From NCBI RefSeq assembly GCF_019670125.1, contig NZ_AP023033.1, positions 4,241,501 to 4,305,500 of the forward strand: a stretch of 64,000 bases of DNA, given 5' to 3'. Each line of letters starts with the position of its first letter. The first letter of the stretch is position 1. A model generated the notes under the pieces. The model searched no databases, was not told the DNA's origin, and was given only the letters and a program-made list of their open reading frames with translations. Below are positions 51,677 through 61,084 of this stretch, piece after piece. The DNA is from Agarivorans aestuarii. GTDB taxonomy: Bacteria; Pseudomonadota; Gammaproteobacteria; Enterobacterales; Celerinatantimonadaceae. The position numbers and the translations under genes are program-made.

Positions 51677-52444
51677 ATGAAAATTAAAGCTTCCCTTTAC
51701 GCACTTATCTTCGCTGGCCTTATTTCAAGTTCAGCTCATGCCGCTACAGTACAGCTAAAAGATGGCCGCTCCATCCAAGGTGCCATTGTGTCGCAAAATG
51801 CTGACGAGCTGGTTTTAGACATGCATGGTATTGAAGTAAAGCTGCCAACCGAACAGGTGCAAAATATTAGTTTTAGTGATGCCCCAGAAGATGGCACCAC
51901 CATTAGTAGCTTTACCGAAACCAACCAAACTAGCGCAACTGTAAATACCGAGGCTAACCAAGAGCCTGTAACCGTGCCTGCAGGTACCATGCTTACGGTA
52001 CGTATGAGTGAAGGCGTAAATACTCGCCAACATGAAACCGGCCAGCGTTTTACTGCGGTGTTAGAAGCTGACCTAATGGCTGGAGATGCCTTAGTAGCAC
52101 CACGAGGTAGCACCGTTTATGGCCAATTAAGTGAAGTTAAAAAAGCGGGGCGTGTGGCAGGTTCCGCCAGTATGAGCATTACCCTTACCAATATTCGCAT
52201 CAACGACCAAATGCACGATATTCAAACCGATGTATTAAGTTCAAGTGGGGCTAATACCGCAGGCAATACGCTAGGTAAAACTGCCCGAGCAGCGGCTATA
52301 GGCGGTTTAGTGAACGGCAGTAGCGGCGCGAAAAATGGTGCTAAAGTAGGGGTTGGCGCATCCATTATTACCCAAGGCAACGACATTGAGTTGCCCAAAG
52401 ACAGCTTAATCGACTTCACCTTAGCAGCCCCTATGAACAGCTAA
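51677..52444 (+). CDS. Exported protein of unknown function with glycine/alanine-rich tail
   Basis: The 255-residue protein has a signal peptide ending AHA (residue 22), then a short beta segment (VQLKDGRSIQGAIVSQNADELVLD) and a middle domain (GTMLTVRMSEGVNTRQHETGQRFTAVLEADLMAGDALVAPRGSTVYGQL) like the beta-rich envelope domains found before glycine-zipper regions. The C-terminal ARAAAIGGLVNGSSGAKNGAKVGVGAS resembles a glycine zipper. I cannot name a function; an envelope-associated role is an inference. AGGAAA precedes the ATG. Confidence 0.72.
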   Translation: MKIKASLYALIFAGLISSSAHAATVQLKDGRSIQGAIVSQNADELVLDMHGIEVKLPTEQVQNISFSDAPEDGTTISSFTETNQTSATVNTEANQEPVTVPAGTMLTVRMSEGVNTRQHETGQRFTAVLEADLMAGDALVAPRGSTVYGQLSEVKKAGRVAGSASMSITLTNIRINDQMHDIQTDVLSSSGANTAGNTLGKTARAAAIGGLVNGSSGAKNGAKVGVGASIITQGNDIELPKDSLIDFTLAAPMNS

Positions 52445-52445
52445 G

Positions 52446-53339
52446 TTACTCGATGGGAGGAGTATCTCCGGCTTGCTGCAATACAAAAGGACTGGTGGGT
52501 TCACTATTATCAAGTAGTGCTTCCACCTGTTTTATTTGTGCCAACGCTGGCGAGTCTTTGCGAAAGCTTAAATAAATAGGTCTTGGCCAAGGCTCAGCAT
52601 CTTCAACCAAAAACAGCTGTTGGCTATCGACAAAAGGAGTCACCAATGGCGCGGGTAAATAACAGGCTCCACCTTTCTCTAAGATAAAGTCTAGGGCAAT
52701 GCGGCCAGTGGAAGTGCGTAAGAAAGGCGGTGGTGTATTGCTGTGGCGCAAGGCATGTTCAGAGGCAAACCGGCTACCCCAATCCACGTATACATAGCCT
52801 TCTTCCAACGCTTGCTGCTGCAGTTTTGGGGCTGTAGAAACCATCAACAGCGACAGCTTAGCCACTTGATTACTGGCTAGTTCATCAGATTTTAAGGCAT
52901 CGAAACCTACCCCAACATCCAATGTACGTTCCACCAGCGCGCGGTGCATTTGCTCTCGGCCCATCATTTCGGCGCTAAAAGCGTAACCCGTAAACACATC
53001 GGTAATCACACTTAAGCCGTGTTGCAAAAAAGCATCCCAGCTATTTGGTGTGCCTGCTAACGCTAATTGAATTGCATGGGCTTTGCTAAGCAATAACTCA
53101 GCTTTAGATTGCTCTAAGGTTCGCACCATGTTTTCAGCATAAGTAATTAAACGCTCACCAGAGCTGGTGAGTTTAATGGCATTGCGGTCTCGAATAAAAA
53201 GCTGGGTATCAAAATAGCTTTCTAACTGCTTAATTCGGGCGCTCACTGCCGCCTGGGTAATATATAAATTCTCTGAAGCCCGCCCAAAATGCTTTTCTTT
53301 GGCCACTTCCAAAAACGTTCGGAATACTTTTACATCCAT
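52446..53339 (-). CDS. hdfR: LysR-type regulator HdfR
   Basis: The 297-residue protein begins MDVKVFRTFLEVAKEKHFGRASENLYITQAAVSARIKQLE, closely matching HdfR, which was first described as a repressor of flhDC in E. coli. The ligand domain is of normal length. It is divergent from maoP at 53493, the same arrangement as in E. coli, which strengthens the assignment. Whether it acts on flagellar genes here is unknown. Confidence 0.85.
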   Translation of the reverse strand: MDVKVFRTFLEVAKEKHFGRASENLYITQAAVSARIKQLESYFDTQLFIRDRNAIKLTSSGERLITYAENMVRTLEQSKAELLLSKAHAIQLALAGTPNSWDAFLQHGLSVITDVFTGYAFSAEMMGREQMHRALVERTLDVGVGFDALKSDELASNQVAKLSLLMVSTAPKLQQQALEEGYVYVDWGSRFASEHALRHSNTPPPFLRTSTGRIALDFILEKGGACYLPAPLVTPFVDSQQLFLVEDAEPWPRPIYLSFRKDSPALAQIKQVEALLDNSEPTSPFVLQQAGDTPPIE

Positions 53340-53492
53340 TTACTTACGCCTCCCCAGCTAAGCTGAGGTTAACAAACAAATTTTGTTGTTACGACAAAAA
53401 CAATTCGTTTTCTTGTTTAGCCAATAATCACTACCTTGCAGCCAACTTATCCCGCTGCTCAAACAGCCTTAATTCTCAGTTGGAGTGACCTC

Positions 53493-53849
53493 ATGATTAT
53501 CGATTTTCGCTTTGGCAACAAACGTTTTTATGACGACAAACGCTTTAAACATGGCTTTCGTAAATCAGGCGATTTTACTTTGCTTGAAGCGGAGTTACTA
53601 AGCTTATACGGCGAAACCATGCGCGCCATAGATGCCGGAGAATTATTGCCAGAAGGCAACCAAGAACAGCGTTTTTTATTGGTATGTAGCCAGCAGCTAG
53701 AGCCAGAAAGCAAGCTTGAGAAGATCTGGATGAAGTACAAAAAGCTGGCACAAACTCGCCGACGTTTTCACACCTTACACAGTCGTTGTAAATCAACTAC
53801 TGACAATTTTGAAAATGAAGATGAAACATTTATCACTGAAGATGATTAG
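53493..53849 (+). CDS. maoP: Macrodomain Ori protein MaoP (DUF413)
   Basis: I choose the ATG at 53493, with GGAG 7 bases upstream; the frame opens at 53436 but the extra 19 residues are unlike the family. The 118-residue protein matches MaoP/YifE: NKRFYDDKRFKHGFRKSGDFTLLEAELL and IWMKYKKLAQTRRRFHTL align with the E. coli protein. In E. coli MaoP acts with the maoS site next to its gene to organise the Ori macrodomain. The divergent hdfR neighbour is conserved too. Confidence 0.9.
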   Translation: MIIDFRFGNKRFYDDKRFKHGFRKSGDFTLLEAELLSLYGETMRAIDAGELLPEGNQEQRFLLVCSQQLEPESKLEKIWMKYKKLAQTRRRFHTLHSRCKSTTDNFENEDETFITEDD

Positions 53850-53885
53850 CAAACAGGCTGAACTTTTAACCATTAGGACTGAACA

Positions 53886-54791
53886 ATGCGTATAGCAATT
53901 TTATCTCGAGGCGAAAACCTCTACTCCACCCGCCGCTTAAAGGAAGCCGGTGAAGCTCGTGGGCACCAAGTAGACATTATCGACACCTTGCACTGCTATA
54001 TGGACATAACCAGCAGCAAACCAACGGTACGGTATAACGGTGAAGTGCTGCCCAAGTATGATGCGGTCATTCCGCGAATTGGCTCATCAATTACCTTTTA
54101 TGGCACCGCGGTAGTACGTCAATTTGAAATGATGGGCACCTTTTGCGTTAACGAGTCGGTGGCGATTAGCCGCTCGCGCGACAAATTGCGTTCGCTACAG
54201 TTATTGTCACGTAAGGGCATTGGCTTGCCGCGCACTGGTTTTGCCAGCAAACCTGACAAAATTCAGGATCTAATCAAAAACGTGGGCGGTGCTCCGCTAG
54301 TGATTAAACTGCTAGAAGGCACTCAAGGTATCGGCGTAGTGTTAGCCGAAACCAACAAGGCAGCCGAAAGCGTGATCGAAGCGTTTATGGGTTTAAAAGC
54401 CAATATCTTGGTTCAGGAGTTTATTAAAGAAGCTGGCGGTGCCGACATTCGTTGTTTAGTGGTTGGCGGCAAGGTAGTCGCAGCAATGAAACGCCAAGCT
54501 GCAGAAGGCGAATTTCGCTCAAACTTACACCGAGGCGGCGCAGCTCAGCTAGTGCGTTTAAGTAAAGAAGAACGCGCCACGGCGGTAAATGCGGCTAAAG
54601 CTATGGGCTTAAACTTATGTGGTGTAGACATTTTGCAGTCAAACAACGGGCCAGTGGTGATGGAAGTAAACTCCTCTCCCGGCTTAGAAGGCATAGAGAC
54701 CGCCACCGGCAAAGATGTTGCCGGTATGGTATTTGAATTTATCGAAAAAAACGCCAAACCTTTTGCCACTAAAACCCGTGGAAAAGGCTAA
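53886..54791 (+). CDS. rimK: RimK ATP-grasp glutamate ligase
   Basis: RimK adds glutamate residues to the C-terminus of ribosomal protein S6 and can make poly-glutamate. The 301-residue protein has the family start [18 protein letters not shown] and [16 protein letters not shown]. Its ATP-grasp core includes [38 protein letters not shown], the SNLHRGGAA loop and [14 protein letters not shown] with the metal-binding residues. Length and motifs are normal. AGGA precedes the ATG. It opens an operon with a metallopeptidase, an MscS-like protein and a retropepsin. Confidence 0.95.
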   Translation: MRIAILSRGENLYSTRRLKEAGEARGHQVDIIDTLHCYMDITSSKPTVRYNGEVLPKYDAVIPRIGSSITFYGTAVVRQFEMMGTFCVNESVAISRSRDKLRSLQLLSRKGIGLPRTGFASKPDKIQDLIKNVGGAPLVIKLLEGTQGIGVVLAETNKAAESVIEAFMGLKANILVQEFIKEAGGADIRCLVVGGKVVAAMKRQAAEGEFRSNLHRGGAAQLVRLSKEERATAVNAAKAMGLNLCGVDILQSNNGPVVMEVNSSPGLEGIETATGKDVAGMVFEFIEKNAKPFATKTRGKG

Positions 54792-54823
54792 AAAGCCAAG
54801 CGTCAAACAATGAGGCAAAAAAC

Positions 54824-55846
54824 ATGATTATCGCTGGAACAGAAATAAAACCGGGAGAGCAAAAACATATCGAAATCCCAGTGGCCAAGTTATATACCGA
54901 CACGAATATTTCGATTCCAGTGCTAATTACCCGCGCCAAACGACCAGGCCCAACGGTATTTGTAAGCGCGGCAGTGCATGGCGATGAGCTAAATGGCATA
55001 GAAATAATTCGCCGTTTGACCCGCTCGCCAAGCTTTAAAATCACCAAAGGCTGCTTAATTGCTGTACCAATGGTGAATATTTATGGGGTGCTTAATCAAA
55101 GCCGTTATATGCCAGATAGGCGCGACTTAAATCGCTGCTTTCCTGGCTCAGAAAAAGGCTCGTTGGCCGGGCGTTTGGCGCATATTTTTTTAACTGAAAT
55201 TGTCGCCCATTGTGACTATGGGATAGATCTACACACCGGTGCGATTCATCGCTCTAACTTGCCGCAAATTAGAGCCAACCTGAAAGACCCCGAAACCAAG
55301 TTGTTGGCCGAGGCCTTTGGCGTGCCGGTATTACTTAATGCCGATTTACGTGATGGCTCGTTACGCGAAGCGGCGGTAGATAACAACACCAAGATCCTGC
55401 TTTACGAAGCTGGAGAAGCACTGCGTTTTGATGAGTTATCGATTCAAAGCGGCGTGAAAGGCATATTAAAAGTACTGTCACATTTAGGCATGGTTAAAAA
55501 ACGCCGTAGCACTAAAAAAACCTCACCGTACATAGCCTATAACAGTGCGTGGTTGCGCGCATCTGCCAGCGGCATAGTGAGTGAAACGACCCAACTAGGC
55601 GATTTGGTTGAAGCCGGTGATATTTTGGCCGAAATAAATAGCCCTTTTGGTGAGCTAATCAGTAAAGTGAAGGCAAAGCGCTCGGGCATTGTGATCGGCA
55701 AGCAAAATATCCCCTTAGTACAGGAGGGCGATGCGATGTATCACCTTGCGTATTTTGGGGCAGAACAAGATGAAGTTGCCGAACAGATCGAGAACTGGCA
55801 AGAGTCCATAAACCCCGTTATCAACGCTGTTCAACATCCTCAATAG
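54824..55846 (+). CDS. Zinc carboxypeptidase-like protein (succinylglutamate desuccinylase/aspartoacylase family)
   Basis: The 340-residue protein belongs to the M14-like aspartoacylase/AstE group. Zinc ligands are H52 and E55 in VHGDELNG and H137 in IDLHTG, and R-rich YMPDRRDLNRCFPG is the substrate-side motif. The last 90 residues resemble a lipoyl-like beta barrel (ASGIVSETTQLGDLVEAGDILAEI). Known relatives cut N-acyl amino acids. In this operon with RimK it may remove or trim glutamate tails, which is an inference. It begins 32 bases after rimK. Confidence 0.88.
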   Translation: MIIAGTEIKPGEQKHIEIPVAKLYTDTNISIPVLITRAKRPGPTVFVSAAVHGDELNGIEIIRRLTRSPSFKITKGCLIAVPMVNIYGVLNQSRYMPDRRDLNRCFPGSEKGSLAGRLAHIFLTEIVAHCDYGIDLHTGAIHRSNLPQIRANLKDPETKLLAEAFGVPVLLNADLRDGSLREAAVDNNTKILLYEAGEALRFDELSIQSGVKGILKVLSHLGMVKKRRSTKKTSPYIAYNSAWLRASASGIVSETTQLGDLVEAGDILAEINSPFGELISKVKAKRSGIVIGKQNIPLVQEGDAMYHLAYFGAEQDEVAEQIENWQESINPVINAVQHPQ

Positions 55847-55859
55847 GAGAAGCTAAACA

Positions 55860-56414
55860 ATGAGTATTAATACCTTTTTACTAATCGTTGTAGCATTTGC
55901 GATTTTTTATATCGCGCAAAGCAAAGTAAATACTTTGGTGCTTAACTACGGATCCGCACGCAATATTGCTAAAACACGGATCCACTATGTTAGTTGGGTG
56001 CTGCGTAGTGCTCTAGTATTAATATTGGCACTGGTGGTTAGCCTGATTAGCGATCTAGGTTTTAATGATTTTGGGGTATTTTTATCCTCGGTATTTGCCG
56101 TTATTGGCGTAGCCTTATTTGCTCAGTGGTCGATTTTAAGCAATGTAACCGCCAGTATTATTGTGTTTTTCTTTTTTCCTTACCGGGTTGGTAACCAAGT
56201 TAAGATCCTAGATGGCGATAACTCAGTTGAAGGGCGTTTAGAAGAAATCACCTTGTTCCACGTTATTTTGCTGGCAGAAAATGGCTCTAAGCTCACCTTT
56301 CCAAATGCTATGGTCTTTCAAAAAGCCGTGGTCATTGGTGAGCACCAACCTACTCGCGCAGTAGATTCCAAACCAAAAGCGCAAGGTTACGAAGAGGAAG
56401 TAAGCGGTGAATAA
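55860..56414 (+). CDS. Short MscS-family mechanosensitive channel-like protein
   Basis: This 184-residue protein has three membrane helices and the MscS pore and beta-domain core: FLSSVFAVIGVALFAQWSILSNVTASIIVFFFFPYRVGNQVKI, then the beta segment GRLEEITLFHVIL and FPNAMVF. It lacks the large C-terminal cytoplasmic cage domain of E. coli MscS (286 residues), so it is a minimal form. AGGAG precedes the ATG, 13 bases after the peptidase gene. The retropepsin gene overlaps its end by 8 bases. Confidence 0.9.
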   Translation: MSINTFLLIVVAFAIFYIAQSKVNTLVLNYGSARNIAKTRIHYVSWVLRSALVLILALVVSLISDLGFNDFGVFLSSVFAVIGVALFAQWSILSNVTASIIVFFFFPYRVGNQVKILDGDNSVEGRLEEITLFHVILLAENGSKLTFPNAMVFQKAVVIGEHQPTRAVDSKPKAQGYEEEVSGE

Positions 56415-56832
56415 ACTGGTAATTGGCAACTTAGAAACCTGTAACTTGCCAGACTTAGGCATTAATGATTTACCGGTTAGAGTTGATACTGGCGCAAAAA
56501 CCTCGGCTTTACACGTAGATAATCTGGAGCAAATTAAAGTTAACGGCAAACCGCACATTAGCTTTGATTTGCACCCAGACATCTATAACCTGGATCAAGT
56601 TTGCCGTTGTAGTGCACCTATTTACGACACCAGGAAAATCAAGTCATCTAATGGTGAGGTGGAGCAACGTTACGTTATACAAACGCGTTTTCAGCTGGGC
56701 GAACATATTTGGCCCATTGAGATAACCTTAAGTAACCGCCAAGACATGACCTACTTAATGTTGTTAGGTCGACAAGGCATGGGCGATAAAGTGTTGGTAG
56801 ACCCTGCTCAAAGCTTTCTGGTAAACAGTTAA
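56407..56832 (+). CDS. Retropepsin-like aspartic protease, RimB/RloB-like (ATP-dependent zinc protease family name)
   Basis: The 141-residue protein has the retropepsin catalytic motif VDTGAKTSALH (D27-T-G-A) and the string RCSAPIYDTRKIKSSNGEVEQRYVIQTRF, typical of the family misnamed as ATP-dependent zinc proteases and often linked to rimK. LLGRQGMGDKVLVDP is the conserved close. The GTG start at 56407 overlaps the MscS-like gene by 8 bases. It may process glutamate-tagged products of RimK; direct evidence is absent. Confidence 0.88.
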   Translation: MNKLVIGNLETCNLPDLGINDLPVRVDTGAKTSALHVDNLEQIKVNGKPHISFDLHPDIYNLDQVCRCSAPIYDTRKIKSSNGEVEQRYVIQTRFQLGEHIWPIEITLSNRQDMTYLMLLGRQGMGDKVLVDPAQSFLVNS

Positions 56833-56901
56833 CATTAACTAACCAGCACCAAAATAAGGAATACCAGCACTTAATAAGCCGTAAACACAAGGACTTAGCC
56901 A

Positions 56902-58272
56902 ATGACCAGCGAAAACCTAGCAAGCTCTAATCAACAAACCTTTGATGGTCATCATGATGCGGCGCTTCGCCGCGTTTTGGACGTTCTTGAACAAGAGCTG
57001 CCCGCTGCCGAGCTCAGCTTTATAAGCCAATACGACAATGCGGTATTGGCTAATTTACTTGAGTCTTTACCCGATAACTATCGTCAACATATCTGGCCTC
57101 AGCTAGCGACCGAGCGTTACTGGGACATATTGCATCTCATGCAATATGAAACCGTTAAACACTTCTTCGAGCTATTTAATCAATCACAGCTAAACGCGCT
57201 ACAGCAAACCATAAGCGATACCGAAATTGTTGAGTTTGCCGATTTTCTTCCCGAGTCGATGGTGGAGGCTTATCTTGAGCAACAAGACGAACTTAGCGCG
57301 GCACAACTGCAAGATGCGCTAAGTTACGATGATGAGCAAATTGGCCGTTATGTAGATACTCACATTCTACGTGCACGCCCCAACTCAACGGTAGCCAGAA
57401 TTAAGCAACGCTTGAGCGCTCAAACCGACAAGCATGTGGCGGTATACTTGGTGGATGCCCAAGGGCAGTTTCAGGGTGCTTGCAGCATGACCGACATCGC
57501 CAACTCTGCCGACACTACTAAACTTACTGAGCTTAGCCAGAACATTGAGGTATTTGACCACCAGCAAATGCTGGCCGATGTATCCTTATCACTGAACATG
57601 GTGCCAGGCCATGCTTGGAACCCAGTACAAAAAGACGGAAAAATTGTCGGTGCAATTGCCTTATCCAACATAGTGCAATGGCTGCAAGAGCGCAGTTTAG
57701 ATGTTGCTATTATCGATACGCCATCTGATGAAGAAGATCTGTTTACCCCAGTGCCTACCGCCGCCAAAATGCGCGCGATTTGGCTAACCACCAATTTAGC
57801 TACGGCGTTTTTAGCCTCATGGGTAATTGGCTTATTTGAAGGTGCACTCCAGCAGCTAGTGGCACTGGCGATATTAATGCCGGTGGTGGCCAGCATGGGT
57901 GGTATTGCAGGTAGCCAAACCTTGGCGGTAGCCTTGCGCGGCATAGCGCTTAATCACTTACAGCAAAGTAACCTAAAGCTTCTACTTAACAAAGAGTTAA
58001 AAATTGCCGCATTCAACGGCTTAGTCTTGGGTCTGGTTATCGCCTTAGTGGTTAGCCTGTGGTTTAAATCTGCCGCTTTAGGTGCAGTTATCTTTGTGGC
58101 CATAGTGCTCAATAGCCTGGCCGCAGCAGCGTCTGCCACAATGATTCCATTTATACTTAAAAAAATGAAGATTGACCCAGCCGTTGCCGGTTCGGTAATT
58201 TTAACCACCGTGACCGACATCGTTGGTTTTGTGGCTTTTCTTGGCCTAGCCTCACTATTATTAATGGGCTAA
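56902..58272 (+). CDS. mgtE: Magnesium transporter MgtE
   Basis: The 456-residue protein has an N-terminal MgtE helical domain, a CBS pair (about 150-265) and a five-helix membrane domain. The selectivity region MPVVASMGGIAGSQTLAVALRGIAL and PVAGSVILTTVTDIVGFVAFLGLASL near the C-terminus are diagnostic. It imports Mg2+ down its gradient, gated by Mg2+ binding to the CBS domains. AAGGA precedes the ATG. It is 69 bases after the retropepsin gene and 42 bases before a CorA-type gene, so a small operon is likely. Confidence 0.94.
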   Translation: MTSENLASSNQQTFDGHHDAALRRVLDVLEQELPAAELSFISQYDNAVLANLLESLPDNYRQHIWPQLATERYWDILHLMQYETVKHFFELFNQSQLNALQQTISDTEIVEFADFLPESMVEAYLEQQDELSAAQLQDALSYDDEQIGRYVDTHILRARPNSTVARIKQRLSAQTDKHVAVYLVDAQGQFQGACSMTDIANSADTTKLTELSQNIEVFDHQQMLADVSLSLNMVPGHAWNPVQKDGKIVGAIALSNIVQWLQERSLDVAIIDTPSDEEDLFTPVPTAAKMRAIWLTTNLATAFLASWVIGLFEGALQQLVALAILMPVVASMGGIAGSQTLAVALRGIALNHLQQSNLKLLLNKELKIAAFNGLVLGLVIALVVSLWFKSAALGAVIFVAIVLNSLAAAASATMIPFILKKMKIDPAVAGSVILTTVTDIVGFVAFLGLASLLLMG

Positions 58273-58314
58273 ACCTCCCACAAAAAATGCAACTAAATAG
58301 CTAAAAGGCACACA

Positions 58315-59286
58315 ATGATTAGAACTTGGTTAAGCCATAAAGGCGAAGCGCCGATACAGGGCAACGAGCAGCAAATTGGTCCATGGTTAGAACAAGAAGC
58401 AGGCTATATCTGGATTGATATTGACTTGCGCAGCTTTAGCCATGCCAAAGCCGAGCAATTACTAAAACGCTTTGCCTGCCACCCTTTAGCAATAATCGAT
58501 ACCTTTCGTCCCCGTCACCCACCGAAAATAGAGCTATTTGACGAACAAATATTAATGCTTTATCGAGGCATTCAGCACTGTATTGGCGATTTAAAGTTTG
58601 AACATATGCAGCTGGCCATGTTTGTTGGTAAAAACTATCTCATTACTCTGCACGATGGTCAGTCGCAGGGCATAGAAAACCTGTTACAACAGCCCTTTCA
58701 TAAATACTTACAGCACCCATTAAGTTTAGCCAGCCGAATAATGCACAGTGCCTCAACCTTGTATTTAAACCAGTTGCTAGAGTTTGAAGACCAACTAAGT
58801 GAATTAGAAGAGCAATTAAGTAGTCATGGAGACGACCAATTGCTCAGCACAATTACTCGCTACAAAACCGACATTCTTCGACTCAGTCGAATTTTTAGTT
58901 ACCACCTCAGCCTAAGTAAAAAGCTACTGCATCTCGAGCAAGAACAAAGTGTAAACAACATAGCGATAGACCAACCGGTGCTGCAAGACTTACACGAGCG
59001 CTTCGAACGTTTGCATAGCCTTAGCAGCATGTATTACGACATTTGCGGTGATTTAGTGGATGGTTACTTATCGATAAGTTCGCACAAACTTAACAACACC
59101 ATGCGAGTATTAACCTTAATTACCGCCATCTTTGTCCCACTAAGTTTTTTAGCCGGTATTTACGGAATGAATTTTGAAGTGATACCCGAACTTCATCACC
59201 CAAATGGCTACTTCATTTTGCTTGGCACAATGCTGTTAATTGCAGTATCACTAATTGCCATATTTAAATGGAAGCGCTGGTTTTAA
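58315..59286 (+). CDS. CorA-family divalent cation transporter
   Basis: The 323-residue protein has a large soluble N-terminal domain, a long helix and two C-terminal membrane helices. The signature YGMNF (283-287) lies after FVPLSFLAGI and the protein ends in a basic KWKRWF. It could be CorA-type for Mg2+ or a ZntB-type for Zn2+; the loop ELHHPNGY is neutral to this question. It follows mgtE closely and could be cotranscribed. AAGG precedes the ATG. Confidence 0.92.
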   Translation: MIRTWLSHKGEAPIQGNEQQIGPWLEQEAGYIWIDIDLRSFSHAKAEQLLKRFACHPLAIIDTFRPRHPPKIELFDEQILMLYRGIQHCIGDLKFEHMQLAMFVGKNYLITLHDGQSQGIENLLQQPFHKYLQHPLSLASRIMHSASTLYLNQLLEFEDQLSELEEQLSSHGDDQLLSTITRYKTDILRLSRIFSYHLSLSKKLLHLEQEQSVNNIAIDQPVLQDLHERFERLHSLSSMYYDICGDLVDGYLSISSHKLNNTMRVLTLITAIFVPLSFLAGIYGMNFEVIPELHHPNGYFILLGTMLLIAVSLIAIFKWKRWF

Positions 59287-59403
59287 CGAGCACCACCAAG
59301 AGTAAAATAGAGAATTAATAACTCAATTTACGCAATTGAAAGCAACTTTCTGTAACAATTACATGGGCCTGCCTAAGACTTCTGATTAAATAACGGAACG
59401 ATA

Positions 59404-59991
59404 ATGAAACGACTAATATTGGTGACTTCACCTCCCGCCAGCGGTAAAACATATATTTCTAAACAGCTAGCAAAAGCGCTTAAGCACGTTGTGTACTTAG
59501 ATAAAGACACTCTCATTGTGTTGTCACATCAGATTTTTAAACTCGCAAATGTAGAGGTAAACCGTAGTTCTGAGTTCTTTGAGCAACACATTCGTAACTA
59601 CGAGTACCAGGCAACTTTAGCACTAGCAATGGAAGCTTTAGACTACGACGATATCGTTCTGATTAATGCTCCGTTCACCCGAGAAATTAGAGATACGACC
59701 TACATCGATAACTTGAAACAACAGCTGTTAGAAAAAAATGTGCGGCTCACTGTGGTTTGGGTAGAAACGGATGTGGAAGTAGTTAAACAGCGAATGATTG
59801 AACGAAACTCACCAAGAGATACGTGGAAGCTAGCTAATTGGGATGAGTACATTGCAGGCGTAGACTTCTCTATTCCTCATTGTATCGACAACCCAGAGGT
59901 AGTAGATGACTTATTACTATTTAAAAACTCGAATCAGCAACAATATCAGCAATCGATGCAAGATATCTTACAGGTTTTAGAAGCCAGCTAG
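59404..59991 (+). CDS. P-loop kinase/ATPase of unknown substrate
   Basis: This 195-residue cytoplasmic protein has Walker A SPPASGKT (9-16) at its N-terminus. A DKDTLI segment follows (about 34-39), and a late VVWVETDVEVVKQRMIERNSPRDTWK resembles the lid of zeta-toxin-like and chloramphenicol-phosphotransferase-like small kinases. The substrate is not known and no antitoxin gene is adjacent, so I do not call it a toxin. GGAACG precedes the ATG. A terminator follows. Confidence 0.8.
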   Translation: MKRLILVTSPPASGKTYISKQLAKALKHVVYLDKDTLIVLSHQIFKLANVEVNRSSEFFEQHIRNYEYQATLALAMEALDYDDIVLINAPFTREIRDTTYIDNLKQQLLEKNVRLTVVWVETDVEVVKQRMIERNSPRDTWKLANWDEYIAGVDFSIPHCIDNPEVVDDLLLFKNSNQQQYQQSMQDILQVLEAS

Positions 59992-60011
59992 ATCTTACAG
60001 GTAAATACTGA

Positions 60012-60033
60012 AAACCCGCTTCAAGGCGGGTTT
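60012..60033. terminator. Terminator between convergent genes
   Basis: AAACCCGC and GCGGGTTT form an 8-bp stem with a 6-base loop, followed by T-rich sequence on the plus strand. Confidence 0.88.
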
Positions 60034-60041
60034 CTTGTTAT

Positions 60042-60986
60042 TTAGTTTAACGAAACACTTACTCGCTTATTTCGCTGAACAGATGCCAATACCGCACTGG
60101 CCATCACCAGTAAAACGACGACCAAAGACACTACTGTAGGGATCGCCCATACCGTTTCAACTAAAGCCATTTTCACCCCAATAAACACCATGATTACTGC
60201 CAATGCTGGGCGTAAATATACAAACTTATCTATCATACCCTGCAATACAAAAAACAAGGAGCGCAGGCCCAACAAGGCAAATACGTTAGCGGCTAATACC
60301 AAAAATGGCTCTTGAGTCACCGCAAAAATAGCTGGTATTGAGTCCAGTGCAAACAACACATCCATCATAGCAATGGCGCTAATCACACTCGCCATAGGAG
60401 TAAACCAGCGTTTGTAATCCCGTTTCACCCACAAGGCATGGCCATGATACTGGTCGGTCACTGGCAATATCTTTGCCAGCAGCTTATTAGTTTGAACTTG
60501 GCTATCGGAGTGCTTTTCTGGCAAGGCTAGCTGTATGCCAGTCCACACTAAAAAGGCCGCAAATACATACAGTACCCAGTGAAAGCTTGCTAACAATTGG
60601 CTGCCAACGGCAATCATCACACTGCGTAACAGCAGTGCACCAATCACTCCCCACAACAAAGCACGAGGGCGCAACTCAACGGGTACTTTGAACTGGGAAA
60701 ATATCACAGTGAATACAAATAGATTATCTACGCTTAGCGACTTTTCTAATAAGTAACCGGTGCTAAAAGCCATTGCCGCTTGTTGCGAACTATATGCACT
60801 GTTTGGCGCATACCACTGCCAACACCATAGTATAGAAAGGGCAAACGCCATAGCTAACGCAAACCAAAACACACTCCACAGAGCCGCTTTTTTGAGGCTG
60901 ATATTGCCATTTCGAGTTTGCCAAACGTCCACTAGCACCAACACCAAGGTGGCGAGTGCAAATACAAAGTAAATGATAGAGTTCAT
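60042..60986 (-). CDS. alx: TerC family membrane protein Alx
   Basis: The 314-residue protein has nine or so helices and the TerC signatures EKSLSVDNLFVFTVIFSQFKVP and AIAMMDVLFALDSIPAIFAVTQEPFLVLAANVFALLGLRSLFFVL, whose aspartates (SVDN, DVLFALDS) are conserved. E. coli Alx exports Mn2+ and is controlled by a yybP-ykoY riboswitch. The same riboswitch is present upstream here (61085-61187), which confirms the identity. GAGG precedes the ATG. Confidence 0.95.
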   Translation of the reverse strand: MNSIIYFVFALATLVLVLVDVWQTRNGNISLKKAALWSVFWFALAMAFALSILWCWQWYAPNSAYSSQQAAMAFSTGYLLEKSLSVDNLFVFTVIFSQFKVPVELRPRALLWGVIGALLLRSVMIAVGSQLLASFHWVLYVFAAFLVWTGIQLALPEKHSDSQVQTNKLLAKILPVTDQYHGHALWVKRDYKRWFTPMASVISAIAMMDVLFALDSIPAIFAVTQEPFLVLAANVFALLGLRSLFFVLQGMIDKFVYLRPALAVIMVFIGVKMALVETVWAIPTVVSLVVVLLVMASAVLASVQRNKRVSVSLN

Positions 60987-61053
60987 TACTGATCCTCAGG
61001 GGCAAAGGATCTAGTCTTTGTGGGATAATGCCTAGACCTTCACAAACAAACAC

Positions 61054-61073
61054 GCTTAACCTTTTGGCTAAGC
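61054..61073 (-). promoter_or_regulatory. Riboswitch expression-platform hairpin
   Basis: On the minus strand GCTTAGCC pairs with GGTTAAGC (one G-T pair) around AAAA, just after the aptamer and followed by a T-rich stretch. It is probably the switching stem between aptamer and alx. Confidence 0.5.
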
Positions 61074-61084
61074 ACCTTTGTGTT

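Noticed and set aside
59404-59991. Zeta-toxin call for the P-loop protein
   Set aside because: No antitoxin partner and only a generic small-kinase resemblance; kept as an unknown kinase.
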